This document shows positions 52,035 through 61,089 of a stretch of 64,000 nt of DNA, one piece after another. This DNA is from Marinobacter sediminum (GTDB taxonomy: Bacteria; Pseudomonadota; Gammaproteobacteria; Pseudomonadales; Oleiphilaceae), in assembly GCF_016820575.1 (NCBI RefSeq), contig NZ_JAEMQH010000001.1:868001-932000 (forward strand), read 5' to 3'. The translations under genes were made by a program, and so were the position numbers. Below the pieces are notes generated by a model, which did no database searches, was not told the DNA's origin, and saw nothing but the letters and a program-made list of their open reading frames with translations. The stretch's first letter is position 1, and each line of letters begins with the position of its first letter.

Positions 52035-52784
52035 ATGCTCAAGGGTAATTTTTTTCGAGGACTGGGCTATCTGGGAGAAGGCTTCCGGCTGATTCGACAG
52101 CCCGGCCTGCGCCTGTTTGTCATCATCCCCCTGGTTATTAACGTCCTGCTGTTCGGGCTGCTGTTCTATTTCCTGGCCGAAATGTTCGCCGGACTGATTG
52201 CCGCTGCCATGGGCTGGTTGCCTGACTGGGCCTGGTTGCAGGCGCTGGACTGGCTGTTCTGGCTGCTCTATGGCGCGGTCATCCTGCTGATGTTGGCCTA
52301 CGGCTTTGTGATCGTGGCTAATCTGATCGGGGCGCCTTTCTACGGCTACCTGGCCGAACTCACCGAAAAACACCTTACCGGTCAGGAAGTGACCACCGAA
52401 GACAGCTGGGCTGCCATCGTCAAAGACATCCCCCGAGTGCTGCTGCGTGAGGTGCAGAAAATCCTGTACTACCTGCCGCGGGCTCTTGGGTTGTTGATCA
52501 TTGGCCTGATTCCGGTGGTTAACCTGGTGGCAGCCGTGCTGTGGTTCCTGTTCAACAGCTGGATGATGGCGTTGCAGTACGTCGATTACCCGGCAGACAA
52601 CCACAAGGTCAGCTTTAAGGCGCTGCGGGGCCTGCTGGGTGATACCCGGTTGTCGGCCTTCGGTTTTGGTTTGCCGGTTGCCCTGGCGGCCATGGTGCCG
52701 GTTCTCAATCTTGTGGTCGTGCCCGCGGCGGTATGCGGTGCCACGGCCTACTGGGTGCGCGAAAACGGCGCTACCCGACACTAA
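52035..52784 (+). CDS. cysZ: Sulfate transporter CysZ
   Basis: 249 residues, an EI24/CysZ-family inner-membrane protein. NFFRGLGYLGEGFRLIRQPGLR opens the protein, membrane segments lie at about 30-52 and 70-100, and a late PVALAAMVPVLNLVVVPAAVCGAT hairpin is seen. CysZ imports sulfate for cysteine synthesis. It is followed by rapA after 18 nt, probably in one transcript. Confidence 0.92.
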   Translation: MLKGNFFRGLGYLGEGFRLIRQPGLRLFVIIPLVINVLLFGLLFYFLAEMFAGLIAAAMGWLPDWAWLQALDWLFWLLYGAVILLMLAYGFVIVANLIGAPFYGYLAELTEKHLTGQEVTTEDSWAAIVKDIPRVLLREVQKILYYLPRALGLLIIGLIPVVNLVAAVLWFLFNSWMMALQYVDYPADNHKVSFKALRGLLGDTRLSAFGFGLPVALAAMVPVLNLVVVPAAVCGATAYWVRENGATRH

Positions 52785-52802
52785 TTTCTGTTTGGAGGTT
52801 TC

Positions 52803-55664
52803 TTGGATACGTCGGAATTTGTCATCGGTCAGCGTTGGGTCAGTCACAGTGATACCGCTCTGGGCTTGGGGATCGTCACCGATATCTCCGGCCGTCGGGT
52901 CACCCTGGGCTTCCCAGCCGCCGACGAGGAGCGCACCTACGCCATCGACAATGCGCCCCTGTCCCGGATCATTTACCAAATGGGCGAGGAGATCGAGACC
53001 TTCGACGGCGAGCACTATGTCGTGCAGGCCGTTGAAGATATCGGTGGTGTGTTGATGTACCACGCCGATGACGGCGAAAACATCCAGCAAATTTCGGAAG
53101 TTAAGCTGAGCAGCTCGGTGAACTTTTCGGCGCCTCACCAGCGCCTGTTTGCCGGCCAGTTCGATCGCAACGGGGCGTTCCGCCTTCGCATGGCCACGGT
53201 TCAGCATCAGGAGCGGCTTCGTGCCTCCCCGGCCCAGGGCCTGATCGGCGCCCGGACTCAGCACCTGCCGCACCAGATCTACATCGCTCACGAGGTGGCC
53301 AAGCGACACGCGCCCCGGGTCTTGCTGGCGGATGAAGTGGGCCTGGGTAAAACCATCGAGGCAGGCCTGATCTTGCATTATCAGCTGCATACGAACCGCG
53401 CCAAGCGGGCACTGGTGGTGGTGCCGGATTCGCTGCTGCACCAGTGGCTGGTGGAAATGCTGCGCCGTTTTAACCTGCGCTTCTCGCTGATCGACCAGGA
53501 GCGATACGACGCACTCAAGGACGATCAGGACGACGTCGATGCCCTGATGAGTCACATCTTCGGTGAAGAAGAGGCAGTGAATCCGTTCGAGACCGAGCAG
53601 CTGGTGCTGTGCAGTCTGGATTTCCTGACCAGCAACGAGCAGGCGCAGAAAGACGCGGTGGCGGCCGGCTGGGACCTGATGATTGTCGATGAGGCCCATC
53701 ACCTGGCCTGGAGCCCGGAGGAAACCAGCTCCGAGTACCAGGTGGTTGAGGAACTCTCCGCTGCCAGTCGTGGCCTGTTGTTGCTGACCGCGACCCCGGA
53801 ACAGGTCGGCGTGGCCAGCCACTTTGCTCGATTGCGGCTGCTGGATCCGGCGCGTTTCCATGACCTGGAGACGTTTAAACAGGAAGAGCAGCAGTACGAG
53901 GCTATAAATGCCGTGGTCCGGCGCCTGCAGGACGAAGGCTCGGAGATGACCGCCGATGATCGTGCGGCGCTTCAGGCCTGGCTCGGGGATGAGCTGGATC
54001 AGCTGTTGGCCGGTGATCAGCCGCATCAGGCGATCATCGATGCGCTGCTGGACCGTCATGGCACCGGCCGGGTACTGTTTCGCAATACCCGGGCCGCGAT
54101 CCAGGGCTTCCCGGAGCGTCGCCCCTTGCCGGCACCGCTGCCGTGCCCGGAGATGTACCAGGGCCAGGCCTGGGGCCAGGATGGGTTGGCGCCGGAACAG
54201 GCCGTGGCGGAAGACCAATGGCTGGCTGACGACCCCCGCGTGGCTTGGCTTGAGAAGACACTGGCTGGCCTACGTCCGGCCAAGGTGGTCGTGATCTGTG
54301 CCCGGGCCGAGACCGCTATAGCGCTCGAGCATTACCTGCAGTTGCGCGCAGGCATCCGCAGTGCCGCGTTCCACGAACACCTGAACCTGATTGAGCGGGA
54401 CCGGGCGGCAGCCTATTTCGCCGATACCGAGCAGGGCGCGCAAGCGCTGATCTGCTCTGAGATTGGCAGTGAAGGCCGTAATTTCCAGTTCGCGCATCAC
54501 CTGGTGCTGTTCGACGTGCCGGCCAACCCGGATCTGCTGGAGCAGCGCATAGGTCGTCTGGACCGTATTGGCCAGACTGACACCGTCGATATTCACATTC
54601 CTTATCTGCAGGGCACCGCCCAGGAAGTGCAGTACCGCTGGTTCCATGAGGGTCTGAATGCCTTTGCGGAGAGTTGCGCCGTTGGCGTAGCCGTGCAGGA
54701 GCAGGTTCAGGGTCAGTGGCAGAGCGCCCTGGACGGTGACGCGGCCCAGCTGGATGGCCTGGTGGCGGCCACGGCCGAAGAAGCCGCGCGCCTGCGCACT
54801 CTGCTGCAGAACGGCCGCGATGCCCTGATTGAGTTGAATTCGTGCCGCCGGGACGTTGCCGATCAGCTCATCGACGATATCGACGCGGAGGAGAACTCCG
54901 CTCAGGTTCGTGATTACATGATGGAAGCATTCGACATATTGGGTGTGGATGTCGAGGACCACAGCGATCATTCCGATGTCTTGCGTCCGGGCGAGCAGTA
55001 CCGCGCCGGGCACGTGGCCGAGCTGCCGGAAGAGGGCATTACCGTGACCTGGGATCGCCAGCAGGCCCTGGAGCGCGAAGACCTGGCGTTCATGAGCTGG
55101 GAGCACCCGATGGTCACTGGCGTGATGGATTCGGTAACCAGTTCCGGCCTTGGCAAGGCCGCCCTGGCCAATCTCTCGGTCAAGGCATTGCCGGCCGGCA
55201 CGCTGCTGATGGAAGCGCTCTATACCGTGCACTGCCCGGCGCCGGAATCATTGCAGCTGTCGCGCTATCTGCCGGTCTCGCCACTGCGCCTGCTGGTGGA
55301 TGTGAATGGCAAGGAGTTGTCCAAAGCGTTGCCCCATGAGCAGCTGAACAAGCTCAGCTCCAACATCCGGCGCCGAACCGCCCAGGCCATCGTTCCTCAG
55401 ATTCGGCCCCAGGTTGAAACCATGGTCGATCATGCCGAGCGTCTGTCGGAGCCTCATCTCGAGCCCTTGAAAAAGCAGGCTTTGGAGCGGGTAGAGGCAA
55501 GTTTTGAGCCCGAAATTCGTCGATTGGAGGCGTTAAAGGCGGTAAATCCGGCGATCAGGGATGAGGAAATCGATTATTTCCGCACCCAGCTGAACGCCGC
55601 CCGGGAGGCCATAGGCAGCGCCAGTCTGGCGCTTGAGGGCATTCGGGTGATCGTCACCTCCTGA
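52803..55664 (+). CDS. rapA: RNA polymerase-associated ATPase RapA
   Basis: 953 residues (E. coli 968). It is a Swi2/Snf2-type remodeler that recycles RNA polymerase. N-terminal Tudor-like domains (FVIGQRWVSHSDTALGLGIV) precede the ATPase core with Walker A (VLLADEVGLGKTIEAGLIL), DEAH (LMIVDEAHHLAW), LLLLTATPEQVG and motif VI (LLEQRIGRLDRIGQ), then the RapA-specific C-terminal part. Translation starts at TTG 52803 after GGAGG. Confidence 0.95.
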   Translation: MDTSEFVIGQRWVSHSDTALGLGIVTDISGRRVTLGFPAADEERTYAIDNAPLSRIIYQMGEEIETFDGEHYVVQAVEDIGGVLMYHADDGENIQQISEVKLSSSVNFSAPHQRLFAGQFDRNGAFRLRMATVQHQERLRASPAQGLIGARTQHLPHQIYIAHEVAKRHAPRVLLADEVGLGKTIEAGLILHYQLHTNRAKRALVVVPDSLLHQWLVEMLRRFNLRFSLIDQERYDALKDDQDDVDALMSHIFGEEEAVNPFETEQLVLCSLDFLTSNEQAQKDAVAAGWDLMIVDEAHHLAWSPEETSSEYQVVEELSAASRGLLLLTATPEQVGVASHFARLRLLDPARFHDLETFKQEEQQYEAINAVVRRLQDEGSEMTADDRAALQAWLGDELDQLLAGDQPHQAIIDALLDRHGTGRVLFRNTRAAIQGFPERRPLPAPLPCPEMYQGQAWGQDGLAPEQAVAEDQWLADDPRVAWLEKTLAGLRPAKVVVICARAETAIALEHYLQLRAGIRSAAFHEHLNLIERDRAAAYFADTEQGAQALICSEIGSEGRNFQFAHHLVLFDVPANPDLLEQRIGRLDRIGQTDTVDIHIPYLQGTAQEVQYRWFHEGLNAFAESCAVGVAVQEQVQGQWQSALDGDAAQLDGLVAATAEEAARLRTLLQNGRDALIELNSCRRDVADQLIDDIDAEENSAQVRDYMMEAFDILGVDVEDHSDHSDVLRPGEQYRAGHVAELPEEGITVTWDRQQALEREDLAFMSWEHPMVTGVMDSVTSSGLGKAALANLSVKALPAGTLLMEALYTVHCPAPESLQLSRYLPVSPLRLLVDVNGKELSKALPHEQLNKLSSNIRRRTAQAIVPQIRPQVETMVDHAERLSEPHLEPLKKQALERVEASFEPEIRRLEALKAVNPAIRDEEIDYFRTQLNAAREAIGSASLALEGIRVIVTS

Positions 55665-55789
55665 TTTGGTATGAGGCAGGGATAACATACTGATTTGCGA
55701 CCACTGTTAAGCGCTCATCTGATGTTGTAGTGTGGGCGTACCTACTTTCGTCTAAGTATGTTACGAACCATGGATGACTGAGAGAACCT

Positions 55790-58240
55790 ATGATGACCTT
55801 CATTCTGTTTGTTGTGGCGTTGGCCGGCCTGCTGGTCCTGATGCGTCGTGAATCTGGTGCCACGCCGGCTATTGGCGTGATGGTTGTGACCGGCCTGCTG
55901 TCCTGGATTTTTGCCTCCGGTTGGCTGGCCCTGATCTTGTTTGTCGGTGCGGGTATCACTGCTGCGGCAGGCCTGCCGGGCTTCCGGCAGAGCTGGCTGA
56001 CACCGAAAATCTTCGCCACCTTCAAGAAAGTGGCGCCGAAAGTGTCAGACACCGAAAAGGTCGCCCTGGAAGCGGGCACCGTCGGCTGGGACGGCGAGCT
56101 GTTCACCGGTCAGCCGGATTGGCACAATCTGCTGATCAACCGTCACACCGGATTGAGTGAAGAGGAACAGGCGTTTGTCGACAACCAGTGCGCCCAGGCT
56201 ATCTCCATGTGCAATGCCTGGGATCTGGCGGTTGAGCGCGCCGATTTGCCGAAAGAACTGTGGGATTTCCTGAAGAAGGAAAAGTTCTTCGGCATGATCA
56301 TTCCAAAGGAATACGGCGGTCTTGAGTTTTCTGCGAAAGCCCAGACGGCAGTGCTGCAGAAACTGGCCGCCAACGAAATGCTGATGGTGTCGGTCGGGGT
56401 GCCCAATTCCCTCGGCCCAGGCGAGTTGCTGCTCAAGTACGGCACCGACGAACAGAAGAACCATTACCTGCCGCGGCTGGCCGACGGCCGTGAGATCCCA
56501 TGCTTCGGCCTGACCGGTCCTCGCGCCGGATCGGATGCCACCTCGCTGCCGGATGCCGGCATCGTCTGTAAGGGCGAGTTTAATGGCGAGGAAGTCGTGG
56601 GCATCAAGCTCAATTTCGAAAAGCGCTGGATCACCCTGGCACCCATTGCCACGGTGGTGGGTCTGGCGTTCCGTATGTTCGATCCGGACGGTCTTCTGGG
56701 CGAGCAGAAGGATTACGGCATTACCTGTGCCCTGATTCCCCGTGATACCGACGGCATGGAAATTGGCCGCCGGCATTGCCCGATCGGTACGCCGTTCCTG
56801 AACGGTCCGATCAAGGGCAAGGATGTGTTCATTCCGCTGGAATACATCATCGGTGGCCAGGAAATGGCTGGCCAAGGTTGGCGTATGCTGGTTGAGTGCC
56901 TGTCTGTAGGGCGCTGCATCACCTTGCCGTCCGGTGCCGCAGGCGCAGCCGCCTATTCTGTGGGTACCGCTGGTGGTTTCACCCGTATTCGGCGCCAGTT
57001 CAACACTCCGGTGGCTGACATGGAAGGGGTTCAGGAGCCGCTGGCCCGGATCGCGGGCAAGACATACATTTCTCAGGCCGCCGTTAACCACACCGCGAAC
57101 ATGATTGATCGGGGTGAGAAACCGGCGGTGCCGTCGGCGATCCTGAAATACCACCTGACCGAGTTCCAGCGTGGTGTCCTGTCCGACGCCATGGACGTGC
57201 ACGGTGGCAAGACCGTCACCCTGGGGCCGCGCAACTACTTGGGCATTGGCTTCAGCGGTTCGCCAGTGTCGATTACTGTCGAAGGCGCCAACATCATGAC
57301 CCGCAGTCTGATGATCTTTGGCCAGGGTGCCATCCGCTGTCATCCGTATGTGCTGAAAGAATTGGCGGCCAAGGACGCTGACGATATCAAGGCGTTCGAC
57401 GAGGCCTTCTTCGGTCACGCCGGCCTGATCTTCGGCAACGCCGCGCGTGCCTTCACCCAGGCATTGGGCCTGGGCAAGGCCGATGTACCGTTTGACAGTG
57501 CCAGTCGCCGGTACGCCCAGGCAGTGGCTCGCTTCAGTGCGGCCTTCGGCCTGTGTGCCGATGCTGCCATGACCACGCTGGGCAGCGAATTGAAGATGCG
57601 CGAGCTGATCTCTGCACGCCTCGGTGACATGCTGTCCAACCTCTACCTGGCCTCCATGGTGCTGAAGAACTGGCACGAGGGGCAGCCGGTGGAAGGCGAG
57701 AAAGAGCTGATGGAATACAGCCTTGGCCTGCTGCTGTACCGCACCGAAAATGCGCTCGATGAGTTCCTGCAGAATCTGCCGAGCCGCCCGGTTGCGCTCG
57801 CTCTGCGCGCGATCACTATGCCGCTGGGCCGCCGCTGGGATGCACCGCACGACGACCTGTCCCGGAAGTTGGCGCGGGCCATCTCCACCGATACGCCAAT
57901 CCGCAACAAGCTGATTGCCGGTGTCTGGACCGAGGACGGTGAAGGTTCGGTTGAAAATCCGCTGGCGCAGTACAACGGCCTGCTGAAGGATTACGACAAA
58001 GCTGAACAGTTGTACCGCAAAGCCACCAAGGCTTACGCCAAGGGTGAGCTGCCAATGACCGCCCTGCATCCGGAAGAGCGGTTTGAAGCGGCGCTGGAAG
58101 CCGGCGTGTACACCCAGGAAGAAGCCGACTTCATGCGGAAGTATGAAGCGGTGGTGCTGGAAATGCTGACAGTGGACGATTTCCCGTTTGATGCGTTTGC
58201 CCGCAACAAGGAAACGGTCATCGACCACAACCCGGCCTGA
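55790..58240 (+). CDS. fadE: Acyl-CoA dehydrogenase FadE
   Basis: 816 residues (E. coli FadE 814). The first step of beta-oxidation, FAD-dependent dehydrogenation of acyl-CoA. Two N-terminal membrane helices (FILFVVALAGLLVLM, GVMVVTGLLSWIFASG) precede an ACAD core with CFGLTGPRAGSDATSLPD, then LTEFQRGVLSDAMDVHGGK and SITVEGANIMTRSLMIFGQGA, and an extended C-terminal domain. It is monocistronic with its own terminator. It fits the lipid-rich metabolism suggested by the acyl-CoA-binding protein. Confidence 0.95.
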   Translation: MMTFILFVVALAGLLVLMRRESGATPAIGVMVVTGLLSWIFASGWLALILFVGAGITAAAGLPGFRQSWLTPKIFATFKKVAPKVSDTEKVALEAGTVGWDGELFTGQPDWHNLLINRHTGLSEEEQAFVDNQCAQAISMCNAWDLAVERADLPKELWDFLKKEKFFGMIIPKEYGGLEFSAKAQTAVLQKLAANEMLMVSVGVPNSLGPGELLLKYGTDEQKNHYLPRLADGREIPCFGLTGPRAGSDATSLPDAGIVCKGEFNGEEVVGIKLNFEKRWITLAPIATVVGLAFRMFDPDGLLGEQKDYGITCALIPRDTDGMEIGRRHCPIGTPFLNGPIKGKDVFIPLEYIIGGQEMAGQGWRMLVECLSVGRCITLPSGAAGAAAYSVGTAGGFTRIRRQFNTPVADMEGVQEPLARIAGKTYISQAAVNHTANMIDRGEKPAVPSAILKYHLTEFQRGVLSDAMDVHGGKTVTLGPRNYLGIGFSGSPVSITVEGANIMTRSLMIFGQGAIRCHPYVLKELAAKDADDIKAFDEAFFGHAGLIFGNAARAFTQALGLGKADVPFDSASRRYAQAVARFSAAFGLCADAAMTTLGSELKMRELISARLGDMLSNLYLASMVLKNWHEGQPVEGEKELMEYSLGLLLYRTENALDEFLQNLPSRPVALALRAITMPLGRRWDAPHDDLSRKLARAISTDTPIRNKLIAGVWTEDGEGSVENPLAQYNGLLKDYDKAEQLYRKATKAYAKGELPMTALHPEERFEAALEAGVYTQEEADFMRKYEAVVLEMLTVDDFPFDAFARNKETVIDHNPA

Positions 58241-58280
58241 CCGGGCCAGCTGGACCGGATTAGCCGGAACAGTTGAAATG

Positions 58281-58313
58281 AAAAGGGGCGCTCACAGGCG
58301 CCCCTTTTTTATG
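58281..58313 (+). terminator. Terminator of fadE
   Basis: AAAAGGGGCGC / GCGCCCCTTTT stem with a TCACAG loop, continuing into a T run; about 40 nt after the fadE stop. Confidence 0.9.
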
Positions 58314-58433
58314 TCGAGCCTCAAGTCTGTAAGGCAAACAAGGCCTTAACTTGCCTGGTGATTGTCGGCATACTCAGGACAGGTCGCACGTCTGGGTGCG
58401 GCCGACTTCAGCGGATGAGGAGATTCCGAGCGG

Positions 58434-58814
58434 ATGTGGCTTTCAGTTCTGGCAGTGAGTGCCGGCGCCATTATCGGTGCGAACCTGAGATGGGGGCTGG
58501 GGCTCTGGCTCAACAGCACCTATCATGCGGTGCCCTACGGCACCCTTGTGGCCAATCTCAGCGGCGGCTGGCTCATCGGTTTGTTGATCGGCTATTTCAG
58601 TCACGGCAGTACTCTGGCACCGGAGTGGCGGTTGTTTGCCATAACCGGCCTGTGCGGCGCGTTGACCACCTTCTCGACTTTCTCGCTGGAAATGTTCGCA
58701 GCCCTGCAGCAGGGCCGGTGGGGGATGGCAGTGGCCGGCATTCTGGCCCATGTGATGGGGTCGTTGCTGATGACCGCGTTCGGGATTTACTGCTTTGGTT
58801 TGGTGCGCGGTTGA
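58434..58814 (+). CDS. crcB: Fluoride exporter CrcB/Fluc
   Basis: 126 residues, four membrane helices. Family signatures are GAIIGANLRWGLGLWL, GTLVANLSGGWLIG (channel Asn) and GLCGALTTFSTFSLEM (the Phe/Thr track). It is a dual-topology fluoride channel. I looked for a crcB-type fluoride riboswitch in the 120 nt upstream and could not match its conserved core. Confidence 0.93.
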   Translation: MWLSVLAVSAGAIIGANLRWGLGLWLNSTYHAVPYGTLVANLSGGWLIGLLIGYFSHGSTLAPEWRLFAITGLCGALTTFSTFSLEMFAALQQGRWGMAVAGILAHVMGSLLMTAFGIYCFGLVRG

Positions 58815-58874
58815 CCAACGATTGAGCACGATGTGGGTGGGTACCACTACTTACTTAAATTATTGAAAATCCAC

Positions 58875-58903
58875 TTGGCAACTCAAAAAATCAAGAGTAC
58901 AGT
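58875..58903 (+). promoter_or_regulatory. Promoter of the cold-shock gene, giving a long leader
   Basis: TTGGCA (58875-58880) and TACAGT (58898-58903) with exact 17-bp spacing. The start near 58910 leaves a 5' leader of about 164 nt before ATG 59074, with a hairpin TACACC-ACGA-GGTGTA near 59020. Long structured leaders are typical of cspA-type temperature-responsive genes. Confidence 0.6.
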
Positions 58904-59073
58904 TATTCGCGTAGGAAAGATTCAGTAAAGCATTTCATGAATAAGACGTACCTCCGCAGTTAGTAGTGACCGTCCTGTTTTTGATTCCGCGAGTTCTGTA
59001 TTTCCGTAAACGCCAGCCTACACCACGAGGTGTACGGCGGCAGATTAAATGATTGATTTCAGGAAGTTTAAGT

Positions 59074-59280
59074 ATGTCTACTACTACCGGTACTGTTAAG
59101 TTCTTCAACGAAGCTAAAGGCTTTGGCTTTATTACTCGTGAAGGCGGCCCGGACGTATTCGTTCACTACAGCGCAATTCAGGGCAGCGGTTTCAAGACCC
59201 TGGCAGAAGGCCAGCAGGTTGAGTTTACCGTTACCCAGGGCCAGAAAGGTCCTCAGGCGGAGAATGTTACTGCTCTGTAA
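59074..59280 (+). CDS. Cold-shock protein, CspA family
   Basis: 68 residues, a single cold-shock domain with both RNA-binding motifs, KGFGFITRE (RNP1) and VFVHYSAI (RNP2). It is an RNA chaperone. AGGAAG before ATG 59074 sets the start. A strong terminator follows 25 nt downstream. The long leader upstream suggests post-transcriptional temperature control. Confidence 0.95.
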   Translation: MSTTTGTVKFFNEAKGFGFITREGGPDVFVHYSAIQGSGFKTLAEGQQVEFTVTQGQKGPQAENVTAL

Positions 59281-59305
59281 TCCTTTAAGGATCAGGCATT
59301 AACAG

Positions 59306-59334
59306 AAAAAAGGCAGCTCAGGCTGCCTTTTTTT
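59306..59334 (+). terminator. Terminator of the cold-shock gene
   Basis: AAGGCAGC / GCTGCCTT stem with a short loop, flanked by A and T runs, so it could work on both strands. Confidence 0.9.
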
Positions 59335-59444
59335 GTGCCCAAAATCCGGTCATGTTGACCCGCTTTGTGATTTCGCTTCCGCTGTGTAATCTTAGTGCCC
59401 CTGTTGCTCGTTAAAACGGACGCCGAGAAATACAGGACCCTTTC

Positions 59445-60140
59445 ATGCTTAAGACCCTCAAGACTATCTGGATTTTCTTCTGGGCCATCCTGCTCACCCT
59501 TATTTTGTTCCTGCCCATCGTTGTGGCCGCCCTGACCGGCAAACGCGGGAATGCGGCCTTTCACGGCACCCAGATTTTTGCTTGGGGTATGCTCAAGGTT
59601 TGCGGTATTCGATTACGGGTACGTGGCCGGGAAAATATTCAGCCCCATCAGCGCTACGTCATTCTGAGTAACCACGCCTCTTACTTTGATCCTCCGGCAC
59701 TGGTTCTGGCGCTGGGGTTGCAGTATCGCTGGGTGATCAAAAAGGAGCTTCGCAAGGTGCCGCTGTTTGGTCTGGCCCTGGAAACCTCCCGCAATCTGTT
59801 CATCGATCGATCCAAGGGTAGCGCTGCACTGGAGAGTATCAAGCAGGGTGTTGCCCAGTTGCCCGATGGCACCGGCATTCTGATGTTTCCGGAAGGAACC
59901 CGGTCCTGGGATGGCCAACTGCTCCCGTTCAAGAAAGGCGGATTTGTCATTGCCCGGGATGGCCAGCTGCCCATTTTGCCGGTGACCGTGCGCGGTTCCC
60001 ACGAGCGTTTGCCCAAAGGCACGGCCAATTTTAGCCCGGGCGTGATCGAAATCGTTGTTCATCCGCCGGTAGAAACGGCTGACGTACCAATGGATAAATT
60101 GATGGACCAAGTGCGTGAAACTATCGCCAGTGCCCTCTAA
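59445..60140 (+). CDS. 1-acyl-sn-glycerol-3-phosphate acyltransferase (PlsC family)
   Basis: 231 residues. An N-terminal membrane helix (TIWIFFWAILLTLILFLPIV) precedes the acyltransferase box VILSNHASYFDPPAL (NHxxxxD) and the substrate motif LMFPEGTRSWDG. It makes phosphatidic acid from lysophosphatidate. It overlaps the end of the convergent dienelactone hydrolase gene by 4 nt. Confidence 0.92.
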   Translation: MLKTLKTIWIFFWAILLTLILFLPIVVAALTGKRGNAAFHGTQIFAWGMLKVCGIRLRVRGRENIQPHQRYVILSNHASYFDPPALVLALGLQYRWVIKKELRKVPLFGLALETSRNLFIDRSKGSAALESIKQGVAQLPDGTGILMFPEGTRSWDGQLLPFKKGGFVIARDGQLPILPVTVRGSHERLPKGTANFSPGVIEIVVHPPVETADVPMDKLMDQVRETIASAL

Positions 60141-60949
60141 TCGGAGGGCAGATTAAAAATCTCCTGATAGAAAGCCATGGTGCCTTGCCAGGAACGGGTC
60201 GCCGCTGATTCGTTGTAAGCCAGAGGTATATCAAACTCGTCGGCAACGGCGTCTGCGCTCGGGTTGGTAAAGGAGTGCTGGACTCCAGGGAAGCTGACCA
60301 GGGTCAGATCCGCCTCAGCCTGCTGCATTTCGGTAACGAGACCGGCCACCTGCTCGGTGGGCACAAAAGGATCGGCGCCGCCCGTGTAGACCTGTATCCG
60401 TGCCTTGATCTGGCCGGGCTCGGCCTTGATTGGGCTGGCCAGAGAGCCGTGGAAACTGACCACACCGTCGAGATCCAGCCCCAGTCGGGCCATGTTCAGC
60501 ACCACGGCACCGCCAAAACAGTAACCCTGCGCCGCAATTCGACTGCTGTCGACACTCTCATGGTTTTGCAGCAGTTCCATGGCGGCGACAAACCGTGCTT
60601 TCACCTGTTCCGGCTGGCTGGTGGCCTCCTGCATGAATTGCTTGGCGGTGTCGGGGTGCTGCGCCAACTTGCCAGAACCGTACATGTCCAGGGCGAACGC
60701 CGTGTAGCCAGCTGCGGCAAGCTGCTCTGCCTGTTCGCGCACAAACTGGTTATGGCCCCACCATTCATGCACCAGCAGAACCCCGGGGCGTTTCTGGCCG
60801 TATTCGGTATCCCAGGCAAGGTACCCGGTAAAGGTTTGGTCTCCCACCTTGTAGTCGATCGTTTCCGTGTGCATCTCTGCTCCCGCCTGCGTGTGAATGA
60901 GCACTAAGGTCAAGGCAGTCAGAACAGCTGTACTAAGAGGATAGCGCAT
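60137..60949 (-). CDS. Dienelactone hydrolase family protein, exported
   Basis: 270 residues. A signal peptide (LSTAVLTALTLVLIHTQAGA) precedes an alpha/beta hydrolase with the Cys nucleophile in IAAQGYCFGGAVV, Asp in YTGGADPFVP and His in FPGVQHSFTNP. The cytoplasmic enzyme opens dienelactones; this periplasmic relative has no assigned substrate. Confidence 0.9.
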   Translation of the reverse strand: MRYPLSTAVLTALTLVLIHTQAGAEMHTETIDYKVGDQTFTGYLAWDTEYGQKRPGVLLVHEWWGHNQFVREQAEQLAAAGYTAFALDMYGSGKLAQHPDTAKQFMQEATSQPEQVKARFVAAMELLQNHESVDSSRIAAQGYCFGGAVVLNMARLGLDLDGVVSFHGSLASPIKAEPGQIKARIQVYTGGADPFVPTEQVAGLVTEMQQAEADLTLVSFPGVQHSFTNPSADAVADEFDIPLAYNESAATRSWQGTMAFYQEIFNLPSD

Positions 60950-61089
60950 GGTCAGTAGCCTCTCTGGCTCAGTGGATTTGGCTGTATTTCCGTCGCCAAC
61001 TTGGACTTAAGTGCGACTGTTTAGGTAATACCCTTCAACTACACTTTAGCAACGTATAAACAGGTGCCAACAAACTCTGGGGGTTTACA

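Noticed and set aside
58320..58433. Fluoride (crcB) riboswitch upstream of the fluoride exporter
   Set aside because: The conserved riboswitch core could not be matched; only unrelated short hairpins are seen.
59292..59564. 90-residue minus-strand frame near the cold-shock gene
   Set aside because: It spans the terminator and the start of the acyltransferase gene and has low-complexity charged sequence.
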